From the NCBI RefSeq assembly GCF_002531725.1, contig NZ_NWSQ01000033.1, forward strand, positions 18,161-82,160: a DNA stretch of 64,000 bases, read 5' to 3'. Positions within the stretch are counted from its first letter, which is position 1. Each line of letters opens with the position of its first letter. This stretch comes from Rhizobium sp. L43 (GTDB lineage: Bacteria; Pseudomonadota; Alphaproteobacteria; Rhizobiales; Rhizobiaceae). Below, piece after piece: positions 37,993-47,017 of the stretch. A model generated the notes under the pieces. That model saw only the letters and a list, made by a program, of their open reading frames with translations. It had not been told where the DNA came from and searched no databases. Position numbers and translations under genes: made by a program.

Positions 37993-40017
37993 TTGCTCAA
38001 CAACGACTTGCGCACGTCTGGCAAGGCAGGCGAGCATGATCGCCGCGATGGCCATGCGCCGGGAAATCGCTTTCTCGGCCGCGTCGTTGCATGCAGCGGC
38101 TCCAGGGCGACGATTGCCGCCGTCGCCGAACAGGGCGGCACGGATCTCACCGAACTCTGGTCCGTCGGCCGGCTGATTTCGATCAGCGTCGGCCGCAACC
38201 GCGTCGTCGCCCTCGTCTATCAGATGAATACCGGCAGCCATGCCTGGGGCGAAGGCGAGGACAATACTTTCAAGATCGAGACCGAGCTTCTCGGCGAGGT
38301 CCGCGTCGATGAGGACGGCACCGAGGAATTCTCGACCGGCATCTCGCGTTATCCCTATCTCGGCGCCATCGCCCACCGCATCCGCGCCGCCGACCTGATC
38401 CGCATCTACGATGCCGGCGAGGGCACGACAGCCGTCATCGGCAAGCTGACGCAGGACGAAAGCATCGATGCGGCGATCCATATCCCCTCGATGCTCTCCA
38501 AGCATTTCGCCGTCGTCGGCTCCACCGGCGTCGGCAAATCGACGGCCGTGTCGCTGCTGCTGCACAAGGCGATCGCGGCGAACCCGAAGCTGCGCGTGCT
38601 GATCCTCGATCCGCACAACGAATTCGCCGCCGCCTTTCCCAAGCATGCCGTCACCATCGATACCGATACGCTCGACCTGCCCTTCTGGCTGATGCGGCTA
38701 GAGGAATTCGCCGAAGTCGTCTTCCGCGGCCGCCCGCCGGTGCCCGAAGAACTCGACATGCTGCGCGATATCCTGCCGGAGGCCAAGCGAGCCTTCCGCG
38801 GCAGCGACAATTCGCTGGTGCGCCGCACGACGGAAAAGAGCTCGATCACTGCCGATACGCCGGTTCCCTACCGCATGGCCGATCTGCTGGCGCTGATCGA
38901 CGAGCGCATCGGCCGCCTGGAAGGCCGCTCTGAAAAACCCTTCCTGCGCTCGCTGAAGATGCGCCTCATCGCCGCGATCAACGATCCGCGCTATCATTTC
39001 ATGTTCTCCAACAACACGATCAGCGACACGATCACCGACACAATCGCACAGATCTTCCGCGTCCCCGGCGATGGCAGACCGATCTGCACCTTCCAGCTTG
39101 CCGGCATCCCCTCCGAAGTCGTCAACTCGGTCGCCTCGGTGCTCTGCCGTATGGCCTTCGAAGTGGCGCTGTGGAGCGAGGGTGCGATCCACATGCTGGT
39201 CGTCTGCGAAGAAGCCCACCGTTACATCCCCTCCGATCCCAGCCTCGGCTTCGTGCCGACGCGCCAGGCGATCGCCCGCATCGCCAAGGAGGGTCGCAAA
39301 TACGGCGTCTCGCTCGGCATCATCACGCAACGGCCGGGTGAGCTCGACCAGACAATCCTGTCGCAGTGTTCGACTCTGTTTGCCATGCGCCTTGCCAATG
39401 ACCGCGACCAGGAAATCATCCGCTCGGCCATCCCGAACTCGTCGATCTCGACGACGAGCTTCATCTCCTCGATCGGCAACGGTGAGGCGATCGCCTTCGG
39501 CGAAGCGATCAGCGTGCCGATGCGCATGCGCTTTTCCCGCGTCGACGAGAGCCTGCTGCCGAAGGCGAGCAGCGCCAACAACAAACACAGCGAGGAAGAT
39601 CCGGATACGGTCGATCTGCGCAAGATCGTCACCCGCATGCGGGCGGTAACCGTCGGACCCGACATCTCGAATTTCCAGCAGAGCTACGCGTCGTCCGTCA
39701 CTGGCTCCGACGAGGCTGATGCCGCCGACGAAGATCTGGACGCAAAGCCCTACGTGCCGCCTGCACCGTCGTCCGCGTCGCTCGAATCCTACCGGCGCGA
39801 ACTTCTGCCACAGACACCGCGGCTCGATCCCACCGTCTCGCCCTCGATCGATCCCCGGCTGGATGCGCTGCGCCGCGAGATGCGCCGCGAGGAGCCTGTC
39901 TTTCCCCGGCCGGCACCGCCGACGGACCAGCCTGCGATCACCCGCCGCGAGCCCGGCACGTCGCTGCGCGAAAGCATCCTGAAAAAACCGCTGAGCAGCC
40001 TCTACAACAAGGATTGA
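37993..40017 (+). CDS. HerA-like ATPase with HAS-barrel domain
   Basis: The product has 674 residues. The first 150 or so fit the HAS-barrel (FLGRVVACSGSRATIAAVAE, LWSVGRLISISVG). The HerA/FtsK-like motor follows with Walker A VVGSTGVGKSTAVSLLL near 175, Walker B MLVVCEEAHRYIPS near 402 and the later ITQRPGELDQTILSQC. The last 130 residues are Pro/Arg-rich and probably disordered. Archaeal HerA works with NurA nuclease in end resection; no nuclease gene is near, so this stand-alone form has an unknown role in DNA metabolism. The start is a TTG with GGAG 7 bases before it. Its 3' end overlaps the convergent DapA-like gene by 16 bases. Confidence 0.82.
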   Translation: MLNNDLRTSGKAGEHDRRDGHAPGNRFLGRVVACSGSRATIAAVAEQGGTDLTELWSVGRLISISVGRNRVVALVYQMNTGSHAWGEGEDNTFKIETELLGEVRVDEDGTEEFSTGISRYPYLGAIAHRIRAADLIRIYDAGEGTTAVIGKLTQDESIDAAIHIPSMLSKHFAVVGSTGVGKSTAVSLLLHKAIAANPKLRVLILDPHNEFAAAFPKHAVTIDTDTLDLPFWLMRLEEFAEVVFRGRPPVPEELDMLRDILPEAKRAFRGSDNSLVRRTTEKSSITADTPVPYRMADLLALIDERIGRLEGRSEKPFLRSLKMRLIAAINDPRYHFMFSNNTISDTITDTIAQIFRVPGDGRPICTFQLAGIPSEVVNSVASVLCRMAFEVALWSEGAIHMLVVCEEAHRYIPSDPSLGFVPTRQAIARIAKEGRKYGVSLGIITQRPGELDQTILSQCSTLFAMRLANDRDQEIIRSAIPNSSISTTSFISSIGNGEAIAFGEAISVPMRMRFSRVDESLLPKASSANNKHSEEDPDTVDLRKIVTRMRAVTVGPDISNFQQSYASSVTGSDEADAADEDLDAKPYVPPAPSSASLESYRRELLPQTPRLDPTVSPSIDPRLDALRREMRREEPVFPRPAPPTDQPAITRREPGTSLRESILKKPLSSLYNKD

Positions 40018-40928
40018 GCCTTCCGCTCGCCCTCGAGCGTGATCAGAGGCTCGACCGCGTCGAACACACGCCGCCGGTCCATCGGCCCGAGCGGCAACAA
40101 CGGCCGCGGGAGTTCTGCCTGGCCCAGCGAAAGACGATCGACCAGGGCATAGACCACGCGAAGGCTTCCGAACTCCTTGAACGTTTTCCAGAGCGGCTGC
40201 AGGAGAGCATCGAGCCGCTGCGTCGCGCCGCTGTCGCCTGAAATCGCAGCCTTGGTCAGGGCAACGGCGACGCGCGGAAACAAGCCGCCGATGACGCTGT
40301 ACCAGGCGTCGGCGCCTGCAAGCAGCGCTTCGGCCGCCCCCCAGTCGCCGCTATAGCCGATTGCAAGCTTGGTCCTGTCACGCAATGCCGCCAGCTCGCC
40401 GGCGAGATCGCCGTCGACAGGCAGAGGCATCTTTACCGCCTTGATCGTCTCGATGTCGGACAGGCGCTGCAGAAGTTCCCGGCCGAAGGTGAAGTGGGTC
40501 GTGCCGGGATTGTTATAGATACAAAGCGGCAGCTTCGCCGCCCCGGTGACCGCGAGGAAATGTTCGTAGGCTTCCTCCTGGGTCAGCGGCGTGTAGGAGA
40601 CGGGCGCCAGCAGAAGCGCATCGGCACCAGCGGCCTCGGCGTCCCTCGCAAGGTTCTGGGCCTGGTCTGTCCTCAGAGCCCCGACGCCGACGACGAGGGG
40701 AATACGACCGTGAACGCACTCGACCGCGGCCTCGACGGCTCGCCGCCGCTCCTCGCGTGTGAGAAAGGCGTAGATCCCGGTGCTGCCAAGAAGGCCTATC
40801 GACGCGACACCTGCGTCGCAGAGGCGTTCCAGCAGGCGACTGAGGGCTTCCGTGTCGACCCGGCCGTCTCTATCGGCGGGTGTGGGCGGAAAGGCCGAAA
40901 GACCACGAAACGGAGAAACTGAAGACAT
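40002..40928 (-). CDS. DapA-superfamily (dihydrodipicolinate synthase-like) aldolase
   Basis: The product has 308 residues of the class I (Schiff-base) aldolase TIM barrel. The catalytic Tyr is in CIYNNPGTTHF and the Lys in TIKAVKMPLP. The first loop reads LLGSTGIYAFLTREERRRA where DapA has GTTGE; this shift suggests a substrate other than aspartate semialdehyde. Relatives with such loops act on keto acids or hydroxyproline-derived compounds. It begins 20 bases after the LysE-type exporter gene on the same strand, so both form an operon divergent from a MocR regulator. Use in uptake or degradation of an amino acid-like compound is inferred. Confidence 0.82.
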   Translation of the reverse strand: MSSVSPFRGLSAFPPTPADRDGRVDTEALSRLLERLCDAGVASIGLLGSTGIYAFLTREERRRAVEAAVECVHGRIPLVVGVGALRTDQAQNLARDAEAAGADALLLAPVSYTPLTQEEAYEHFLAVTGAAKLPLCIYNNPGTTHFTFGRELLQRLSDIETIKAVKMPLPVDGDLAGELAALRDRTKLAIGYSGDWGAAEALLAGADAWYSVIGGLFPRVAVALTKAAISGDSGATQRLDALLQPLWKTFKEFGSLRVVYALVDRLSLGQAELPRPLLPLGPMDRRRVFDAVEPLITLEGERKAQSLL

Positions 40929-40948
40929 GGTTTGATCCTGACATTCGG

Positions 40949-41563
40949 TCAGTGGGAAAAGAGCAGGCGCGATCCGGCGCCGGCAAAGAAGACGGCGAGA
41001 CTTCCCTCGATCCACCGCCGCGCACGCGCATAGCCGCGCACCATCGGCGCCGTAGAGAACAGCACGGCATAGCCGGCAAATATCGAAATCCCGAGAAGCA
41101 CGCAGCCGCCGAACGCCGTGACGGCCATCTCGGGCGAAGCGCCGGGCTTGAGGCCGAGCGACATGATCGCGACCCAGGCCAGAACCGCCTTCGGATTGCC
41201 GAGATGCATCAGAACGCCGCGGCGGTAGAGCGTGCCGAGTTGCGCGTCAGGCCGGACGAGTTCACCTGCCGGCCTGTCCGGGGCGGCAGCCGAGCGGGCC
41301 GCCCTCCAGGCGAGCCAGAGGAGGTAAAGCCCGCCAACGATCTTGAGCAGCAGCAGCGCATGGGCATAGCGGACCAGCAGCGTCGAAATGCCGGTGACCG
41401 CGATCAGGCCCCAGCATGTCGACATCGTGATCACCCCGGCGGCGAGAACCAAGGCCGGTCGCCGCCCTTGCCGCATCGCCACATTCATGATGGCCATGTT
41501 GCTTGGTCCGGGACTGCCTGCAGCGATTGCGTAGGCGATGTAGACGACGAGAAGATCCTGCAT
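40949..41563 (-). CDS. LysE/RhtB-family exporter
   Basis: The product has 204 residues with six hydrophobic helices. The family signature is AIAAGSPGPSNMAIMNVAMR (residues 11-30), with HLGNPKAVLAWVAIMSLGL in the middle. It should export an amino acid or related compound. The frame runs open far upstream, but ATG 41563 with GGAA before it marks the family start. It leads the operon with the DapA-like gene. The divergent MocR-type regulator is its probable controller. Confidence 0.87.
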   Translation of the reverse strand: MQDLLVVYIAYAIAAGSPGPSNMAIMNVAMRQGRRPALVLAAGVITMSTCWGLIAVTGISTLLVRYAHALLLLKIVGGLYLLWLAWRAARSAAAPDRPAGELVRPDAQLGTLYRRGVLMHLGNPKAVLAWVAIMSLGLKPGASPEMAVTAFGGCVLLGISIFAGYAVLFSTAPMVRGYARARRWIEGSLAVFFAGAGSRLLFSH

Positions 41564-41657
41564 TTGCGTGTTTCCAGAGGTTTGCGCCCGTGGACGGCAC
41601 ACCCGAAGACGAAGAATACGCCATCGGGCGAGCCGCCAATCCGCTTCCTTTTCCTCG

Positions 41658-41710
41658 AAAATTGGTCCATCATGAAGCGCCATTTTTGAATAATCTCTAT
41701 AGACCATTTT
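41658..41710. promoter_or_regulatory. Widely spaced inverted half-sites upstream of MocR/LysE
   Basis: AAAATTGGTC (41658-41667) and GACCATTTT (41702-41710) are inverted copies of one half-site, about 44 bases centre to centre, placed directly before the MocR gene. MocR proteins often bind pairs of separated sites in such divergent promoters. Confidence 0.5.
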
Positions 41711-41713
41711 GCG

Positions 41714-43222
41714 ATGTCCAAACGGCGCAGCACCATCGAAATACCCTCGCTGAACGCGATCGACCAAACGGCCAATGTCGGCCGCCAGCTTGCGCAGGCC
41801 CTGCGGAAAGCCATCGCCCGCGGCGAACTGAGGCCAGGCGAACGCCTTCCTTCGACGCGCAGCCTTGCGACTTCCCTGAAGATCGCGCGCGGCACTGTCG
41901 TCGAGGTGTTCGATCAGTTGAGCGCCGAAGGCTATCTCGAAGCGCGGGTCGGAGCCGGAACCCGTGTTGCCGCTCATCTCCTGGATGCGACGCCGGCCCT
42001 TCCGCCGGCGCCGACAGTGCCGCCGGTCGCCGATGCTGTCGATCTGCCCTCCCCGGCTGTCAGGCTGATCGCCATCGCCCGTGCGCTCACCCCGCACCCG
42101 CCGGTTCCCTTTGCCATCGCCGTTCCGGCTTCCGGTATTGCACCCGACGACAACTGGCGCCGTCTCGGCAATCGCGTGCGCGCCTCGAGACAGGCCGCTC
42201 CTTCGGGTTACCACGACCCGATGGGTCTGCCCGAGCTCAGGCTTGCCATTGCCGATCACGTCCGCCGCGCGCGAGCCGTCCATTGCGAGCCGGAACAGGT
42301 CATCGTCACATCGGGCACCCAGCAAGGCCTCTATATGGCGGGCCGGGTGCTTCTGTCGCGTGACGATCCGGTATGGGCCGAGGACCCGGCCTATCCCGGC
42401 CTGACGGCAGTGCTCGACGATCTCGGCGTACGGACGCACCGCTTGCCTGTCGATGCACAGGGCATGAACGTGGAACGCGGCCTCGAACTCTGTCCCCAGG
42501 CGCGCGCCGCATTCGTCACGCCTTCGCATCAATATCCGATCGGCATGCCGCTCAGCATGGCCAGGCGCAATGCCTTGATCGCCTGGGCAGACCAGAATCG
42601 CGCCTGGATCGTCGAGGACGATTACGACAGCGAGCTGCGTTATGCCGGACACCCGTTTCCCTCGATGCAAGGGTTGCGTCCGGCACGCGTCATCTATCTC
42701 GGCACCTTCAGCAAGGTGCTCTTTCCCTCCCTGCGCCTCGGCTACATCATCGCTCCTGCGCCGCTCGCAGAAGCCTTTGCCGGCGCCCGCGCCATTCTCG
42801 ACCGGCATTCGCCGATCACAGAACAGCATGTTCTGGCGGCCTATATGCGGGAAGGTTACTTCGAAGCGCATATCCGGCGCATCCGCGGCCTCTATGCCGA
42901 GCGCCGCGCTGCCCTGCTCGCAGCACTCGAACGGGCCTTGCCTGAGAGCTGCCACGTTCAGCCGAGCGACCAGGGCATGCATATTCTTCTGTGGCTGCCC
43001 GAGGAGGTCGACGACGTGCAAATCGCAGCACGCGCCCTCTCGGCCGGCCTCGCCGTGCGGGCGATCTCCCCGATGTATGCCGCGCAGCCGGCGCGCCCCG
43101 GCCTGATGCTGGGCTTCGGCGGATTTCTGCCGGAACAGCTGCAGGCAGCGATCGGCGCACTCGTCAAACTGCTGAGCCTGCAGATATCAGGAGCGGAAGG
43201 CCAGCGCCGGCCTGATGCCTAA
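41714..43222 (+). CDS. MocR/PdxR-type regulator (GntR domain plus aminotransferase fold)
   Basis: The product has 502 residues. A GntR winged helix occupies residues 20-90 (LAQALRKAIARGELRPGERL, STRSLATSLKIARGTVVEVF). A fold type I aminotransferase domain follows with SGTQQGLYMAGRVLLSRDDP, WIVEDDYDSELRY and the PLP Lys in YLGTFSKVLFPSLRLGY. MocR proteins bind PLP and often a PLP adduct with an amino acid and then activate divergent genes. It diverges from the LysE-DapA-like operon. No Shine-Dalgarno precedes the ATG, and the mRNA may be leaderless. The end overlaps the miaA stop region by 4 bases. Confidence 0.9.
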   Translation: MSKRRSTIEIPSLNAIDQTANVGRQLAQALRKAIARGELRPGERLPSTRSLATSLKIARGTVVEVFDQLSAEGYLEARVGAGTRVAAHLLDATPALPPAPTVPPVADAVDLPSPAVRLIAIARALTPHPPVPFAIAVPASGIAPDDNWRRLGNRVRASRQAAPSGYHDPMGLPELRLAIADHVRRARAVHCEPEQVIVTSGTQQGLYMAGRVLLSRDDPVWAEDPAYPGLTAVLDDLGVRTHRLPVDAQGMNVERGLELCPQARAAFVTPSHQYPIGMPLSMARRNALIAWADQNRAWIVEDDYDSELRYAGHPFPSMQGLRPARVIYLGTFSKVLFPSLRLGYIIAPAPLAEAFAGARAILDRHSPITEQHVLAAYMREGYFEAHIRRIRGLYAERRAALLAALERALPESCHVQPSDQGMHILLWLPEEVDDVQIAARALSAGLAVRAISPMYAAQPARPGLMLGFGGFLPEQLQAAIGALVKLLSLQISGAEGQRRPDA

Positions 43223-44112
43223 ACCGTCAGCCGTTCCCAGCTATCGTCCATCTGGTTGCGAAACCAGGTCATTTGCCGCTTGGCATATTGCCGCGTCGCC
43301 GCAGCACCCTTCTCCAGCACCTCGTCGCGCTCCATCTCGCCCTTCAGCATCGCCGCGATCTGCGACACGCCGATTGCCTTCATGACAGGCGCCTCGGCCG
43401 GCAGGGCGAGCGCCAGCAGCGCTCTCACCTCATCTTCCGCGCCTTGCTGCAGCATCTTTTCGAAACGCCCGTTGATGCGCTGATGCAGCACCGCCCGGTC
43501 CGGCAGCACGACGATCTTGCGGGCCTCGGCAGCGTCGATCACCATGGGTCCCGACCGCCCCTGGAAATCGGCGATCGACCGGCCCGTCGCCTTCACCACT
43601 TCAAGCGCCCGGACAATCCGCTGCCCGTCCTGGCGGTTGAGACTTGCCGCCATGGCGGGGTCGGCCTCGGCGAGTTCGGCGTAGAACTCCTCCGGTCCTT
43701 CCTTCAGCAGCCTCCTCCTCAGTTCCTCCCGCAGCGCCTCCGGTATCTCGGGCATATCGGAGAGACCACCGGTCAGCGCCTTGAAATAAAGCCCCGTGCC
43801 GCCGACAAAGACCGGCAGCCTGCCTGCGGCCCTGAGCATCGGCAGCAGCGCCGAGACATCGCGCAGCCAGGCGCCGGTGGAATAGGCCGTCCCCGCCGGC
43901 ACGTGGCCGTAGAGGTGGTGTGGCACGCCCTGCATTTCCTCTTCCGACGGACGCGCGGTCAGCACCCGCAGCGTGTCGTAGACCTGCATGCTGTCGGCGT
44001 TGACGACCGCGCCCTCATGGCGCTTGGCCAATTCGACGGCGAGCGCGGACTTGCCGCTGGCGGTCGGCCCGGTTATCAGGATCGCATTCACTGTGCTCAG
44101 AAGGTTTTCCAT
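43219..44112 (-). CDS. miaA: tRNA dimethylallyltransferase
   Basis: The product has 297 residues. It adds a dimethylallyl group to A37 of tRNAs reading UNN codons. The P-loop is ILITGPTASGKSALAVELAK, followed by NADSMQVYDTLRVLTARPSE, PHHLYGHVPAG, FVGGTGLYFKALTGGLSDMP and the C-terminal TRQYAKRQMTWFRNQ, all standard for MiaA. ATGs at 44112 and 44115 are both possible; GAGGG in front serves either. The start abuts or overlaps the ATG of serB on the other strand (44114), so each gene's ribosome site lies inside the other gene's first codons. Confidence 0.95.
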   Translation of the reverse strand: MENLLSTVNAILITGPTASGKSALAVELAKRHEGAVVNADSMQVYDTLRVLTARPSEEEMQGVPHHLYGHVPAGTAYSTGAWLRDVSALLPMLRAAGRLPVFVGGTGLYFKALTGGLSDMPEIPEALREELRRRLLKEGPEEFYAELAEADPAMAASLNRQDGQRIVRALEVVKATGRSIADFQGRSGPMVIDAAEARKIVVLPDRAVLHQRINGRFEKMLQQGAEDEVRALLALALPAEAPVMKAIGVSQIAAMLKGEMERDEVLEKGAAATRQYAKRQMTWFRNQMDDSWERLTV

Positions 44113-44113
44113 C

Positions 44114-45004
44114 ATGGCCCTCGTTGCCACGCTTGTTGCCAATCCGTCAAATCCCGTGCTGACACCCAAGATCGCCGAACAGGCGGCCGAGGCGGTCAAG
44201 GCTTCCGGCCTCTACTGGCTGGCCGACGGCATCGCCTGCGATATCGCATTGCGCGACGGCACGGATGCGCAAGCGGCCGAGGCCAATATCCTCGCCGTCA
44301 TAGCAAGCGCGCCGATCGACCTTGTCATCCAGGAGCAGGAGACCCGCCGCAAGAAACTGCTGATCGCCGACATGGATTCGACGATGATCGGCCAGGAGTG
44401 CATCGACGAACTCGCCGCCGAGGTCGGCCTGAAGGAAAAGGTCGCGACCATTACCGCCCGCGCCATGAATGGTGAGATCGCCTTCGAGCCTGCCCTGCGC
44501 GAGCGTGTCGCCCTGCTGAAGGGCCTGCCGCTATCGGTCGTCGACGAAGTGATCGCCAAGCGCATCACGCTGACTGCGGGCGGCCCGGAGCTGATCGCCA
44601 CCATGAAGTCGAAAGGCCACTACACCGCCCTCGTCTCCGGCGGCTTCACCGTCTTCACCAGCCGCATCGCCGCCACCCTCGGCTTTGATGAGAACCGCGC
44701 CAACACGCTGCTCGAAGACGGCGGCATTCTCTCCGGCTTCGTCGCCGAACCGATCCTCGGCAAGCAGGCGAAGGTCGATGCGCTGAACGAAATTTCGGCT
44801 CGCCTCGGCATTTCGCCGGAAGAAGCGATCGCCGTCGGCGACGGCGCCAACGACCTCGGCATGCTTCACCTCGCCGGCTCCGGCGTCGCCCTCCACGCCA
44901 AACCCGCCGTTGCCGCCGAGGCTGCGATGCGCATCAACCATGGTGATCTCACAGCGCTGCTCTACATCCAGGGCTACCGGAAGACGGATTTCGTGACGGC
45001 CTGA
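44114..45004 (+). CDS. serB: Phosphoserine phosphatase
   Basis: The product has 296 residues. It hydrolyses L-3-phosphoserine to serine, the last step of the phosphorylated pathway. HAD motif I is IADMDSTMIGQECIDELAAE, motif II lies in YTALVSGGFTVFTSRIA, motif III is around GKQAKVDALNE, and motif IV is AIAVGDGANDLGMLHLAG. The first 80 residues form an N-terminal ACT-like region as in E. coli SerB. AGAAGG lies 9 bases before the ATG, within the miaA 5' end. A long hairpin follows the stop. Confidence 0.94.
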   Translation: MALVATLVANPSNPVLTPKIAEQAAEAVKASGLYWLADGIACDIALRDGTDAQAAEANILAVIASAPIDLVIQEQETRRKKLLIADMDSTMIGQECIDELAAEVGLKEKVATITARAMNGEIAFEPALRERVALLKGLPLSVVDEVIAKRITLTAGGPELIATMKSKGHYTALVSGGFTVFTSRIAATLGFDENRANTLLEDGGILSGFVAEPILGKQAKVDALNEISARLGISPEEAIAVGDGANDLGMLHLAGSGVALHAKPAVAAEAAMRINHGDLTALLYIQGYRKTDFVTA

Positions 45005-45029
45005 AGACCGACGAGGCACACTGTCTCCA

Positions 45030-45072
45030 CCCTCATTCCCCCTCGAGCAAAGCCCGAGGAAGGGAATGAGGG
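45030..45072. terminator. Long bidirectional hairpin between serB and degP
   Basis: CCCTCATTCCC (45030-45040) and GGGAATGAGGG (45062-45072) are perfect 11-base arms, with an inner CCTCG/CGAGG pair. There is no T-run on either side, but it lies between two convergent 3' ends and can stop both transcripts. It also looks like a relic of a palindromic repeat. Confidence 0.55.
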
Positions 45073-45118
45073 AGAGTTGGAGACCAACGGCGGCTAACTC
45101 ACTACCGCCGCAACTCCC

Positions 45119-46849
45119 TTATTCCATCGGAACCGCCACAAACCGCAGATCGCCATTCGCCGATGCGATCATCAGCTGGGCGTTGCGGCGGCCTTCCTGT
45201 TTCAGCGCCTGCACCTTGGCGGCGACCGCATCCGGCGACTTCATGAACTCCTGCGCCACCTCGACGATCACGTCGCCGGGCTTCAGCCCCTTTTCGGCCG
45301 AGGCCGAGCCGGGCGTCACCTCTGTCACGACGACACCGTCGACGCTCTCGGCGATGCCGAAAGCCTTGCGCGTCTCGGCGCTCAGAAGCGACAGCGACAG
45401 CCCGAGCACGTTCTTCGGCGTCGCCGCATCCGGCGCCACCTGGCCCTTGTGCTGGTCGGGTGCATCAGGTGCGGGCTGGGCCTGATCGCCACTGTCGGGC
45501 TGATCCATGTCGTTGTTCTCGCCGGGATCCGGCGTGATCACGCCGTCATCCTGCGTGCCATCGGGCGCCGCGTCGCCGGATGCAGCAGCCTGATCGCTGT
45601 CCTCGAGCCGGCCGAGCTTCACCTTGACGGTCTGCTCCTTGCCGTCGCGCAGCACCACCACGTCGACTTCCTTGCCGACCGTGCTTTCCGCCACGACGCG
45701 CGGCAGGTCGCGCATTTCGCTGACGGTCTTGCCGTCGAATTTCAAAATGACGTCGCCCGCCTTGATCGAGCCGTCGTCGACGGGGCCGCCCTTGATGACA
45801 CCGGCGACCAGCGCGCCCTTTGCAGTGTCGAGCCCGAGGCTGTCGGCGATATCGTCGGTTACCGGCTGGATGCGCACGCCGAGCCAGCCGCGCCGCGTCT
45901 CGCCATATTCGCGCAGCTGGTCGACGACGCCGGAAGCAAGTTCCGACGGCACCGAGAAGCCGATGCCGATCGAGCCGCCGCTCGGCGAAATGATCGCCGT
46001 GTTGATGCCGATCACCTCACCCTTCATGTTGAAGAGCGGGCCGCCTGAGTTGCCCTTGTTGATCGCCGCATCCGTCTGGATGAAGTTGTCGTAGGGGCCG
46101 GCATTGATGTTGCGGCCGCGCCCGGAAATGATGCCGACCGTCACCGAACCGCCGAAGCCGAACGGATTGCCGATGGCCATCACCCAGTCGCCGATGCGCA
46201 TCGTGCTGGAATCCCCGAATTTCACCGATTTCAGCGGCGCCTTCGGTTCGACCTTCAGCACCGAAAGATCGGTCTTCGTATCCGTGCCGATCAGCTTCGC
46301 CTTCAGCTTCGAACCATTGGCGAAATTGATCTCGATATCGTCGGCGCCTTCGATCACGTGGTTGTTGGTGACGATATAGCCGGTGGGATCGATGACGAAG
46401 CCGGAGCCGAGCGAGCTGACATTGTGGTTGCCGCCCTTGTTGCCCTGCTGCTTGTTGAAGAAATCGTTGAAGAATTCCTGGAACGGCGAGCCGTCGGGCG
46501 CGCGCGGCGCCGGGCCTGCGCCCTCATCGTCCTTCACATTCTGCGAGGTCGAGATGTTGACCACGGCGTCGAGCAGCCCCTCGGCGAGATCGGCGACCGA
46601 AGCCGGACCGTTGTTGGGCGCGACAGCCTGGATCGGGGCGCTCTGCTGTGGTGCGGCGGGTGCGGGCGGTGTGGGTGCGGGAGCAGCCGGCTCAGGCGTA
46701 GCCGGAGCGGGTGCAACAACCCCGGGAGCGGTCGTCTGAGGCGCGGTTTGTGCAAAGGCAATCCCATTCATGCCGGCATGCGCAAGAATTGCAGCGCTGG
46801 CCATAAGCGCGAGCGTTCGTCTGAAGGGCGAGCGATTCGTGGGGGCCAT
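45119..46849 (-). CDS. degP: DegP/HtrA-type periplasmic serine protease-chaperone
   Basis: The product has 576 residues. A signal peptide is followed by a Pro/Ala-rich linker to about residue 70. The trypsin-like domain has His in VTNNHVIEGADDIE, Asp in DTKTDLSVLKV and Ser in NKGNSGGPLFNMKG. Two PDZ domains follow (GWLGVRIQPVTDDIADSLGL and VVTEVTPGSASAEKGLKPGD), joined by an unusually long acidic/Pro-rich linker near residues 440-490 (GDAAPDGTQDDGVITPDPG). It degrades or refolds damaged envelope proteins. The start at 46849 has GAGGAAGC before it. It follows hflK-hflC, as in many alphaproteobacteria, with a terminator between. Confidence 0.93.
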   Translation of the reverse strand: MAPTNRSPFRRTLALMASAAILAHAGMNGIAFAQTAPQTTAPGVVAPAPATPEPAAPAPTPPAPAAPQQSAPIQAVAPNNGPASVADLAEGLLDAVVNISTSQNVKDDEGAGPAPRAPDGSPFQEFFNDFFNKQQGNKGGNHNVSSLGSGFVIDPTGYIVTNNHVIEGADDIEINFANGSKLKAKLIGTDTKTDLSVLKVEPKAPLKSVKFGDSSTMRIGDWVMAIGNPFGFGGSVTVGIISGRGRNINAGPYDNFIQTDAAINKGNSGGPLFNMKGEVIGINTAIISPSGGSIGIGFSVPSELASGVVDQLREYGETRRGWLGVRIQPVTDDIADSLGLDTAKGALVAGVIKGGPVDDGSIKAGDVILKFDGKTVSEMRDLPRVVAESTVGKEVDVVVLRDGKEQTVKVKLGRLEDSDQAAASGDAAPDGTQDDGVITPDPGENNDMDQPDSGDQAQPAPDAPDQHKGQVAPDAATPKNVLGLSLSLLSAETRKAFGIAESVDGVVVTEVTPGSASAEKGLKPGDVIVEVAQEFMKSPDAVAAKVQALKQEGRRNAQLMIASANGDLRFVAVPME

Positions 46850-46981
46850 CAAGCTTCCTCATAAGGGGTAAATGCGCACATTGAGCACCAGCATAAGGCG
46901 GAATGATGGAGGGCGAAATCACCTTTTCGCGAAATCCCCGTGCAATGTGACGTGGCCTCGCAAAAGCCGGATCATCTCAAC

Positions 46982-47017
46982 CATCCCACGAAAAAAAGGG
47001 CATCCCACGAAAAAGGG
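46982..47017. repeat. Tandem direct duplication in the hflC-degP gap
   Basis: CATCCCACGAAAAAAAGGG (46982-47000) is followed at once by CATCCCACGAAAAAGGG (47001-47017), which differs by two A residues. It is a small tandem duplication in the leader of degP, overlapping the end of the hflKC terminator. Confidence 0.7.

Noticed and set aside
37993..40017. HerA as part of an anti-phage defence system
   Set aside because: No SIR2, DUF4297 or nuclease partner is adjacent; neighbours are biosynthetic and housekeeping genes.
41564..43021. Open upstream extension of the LysE frame (to 43021) opposite the MocR gene
   Set aside because: The extension has no family similarity and runs antisense to a clear MocR gene; the LysE family start is at 41563.
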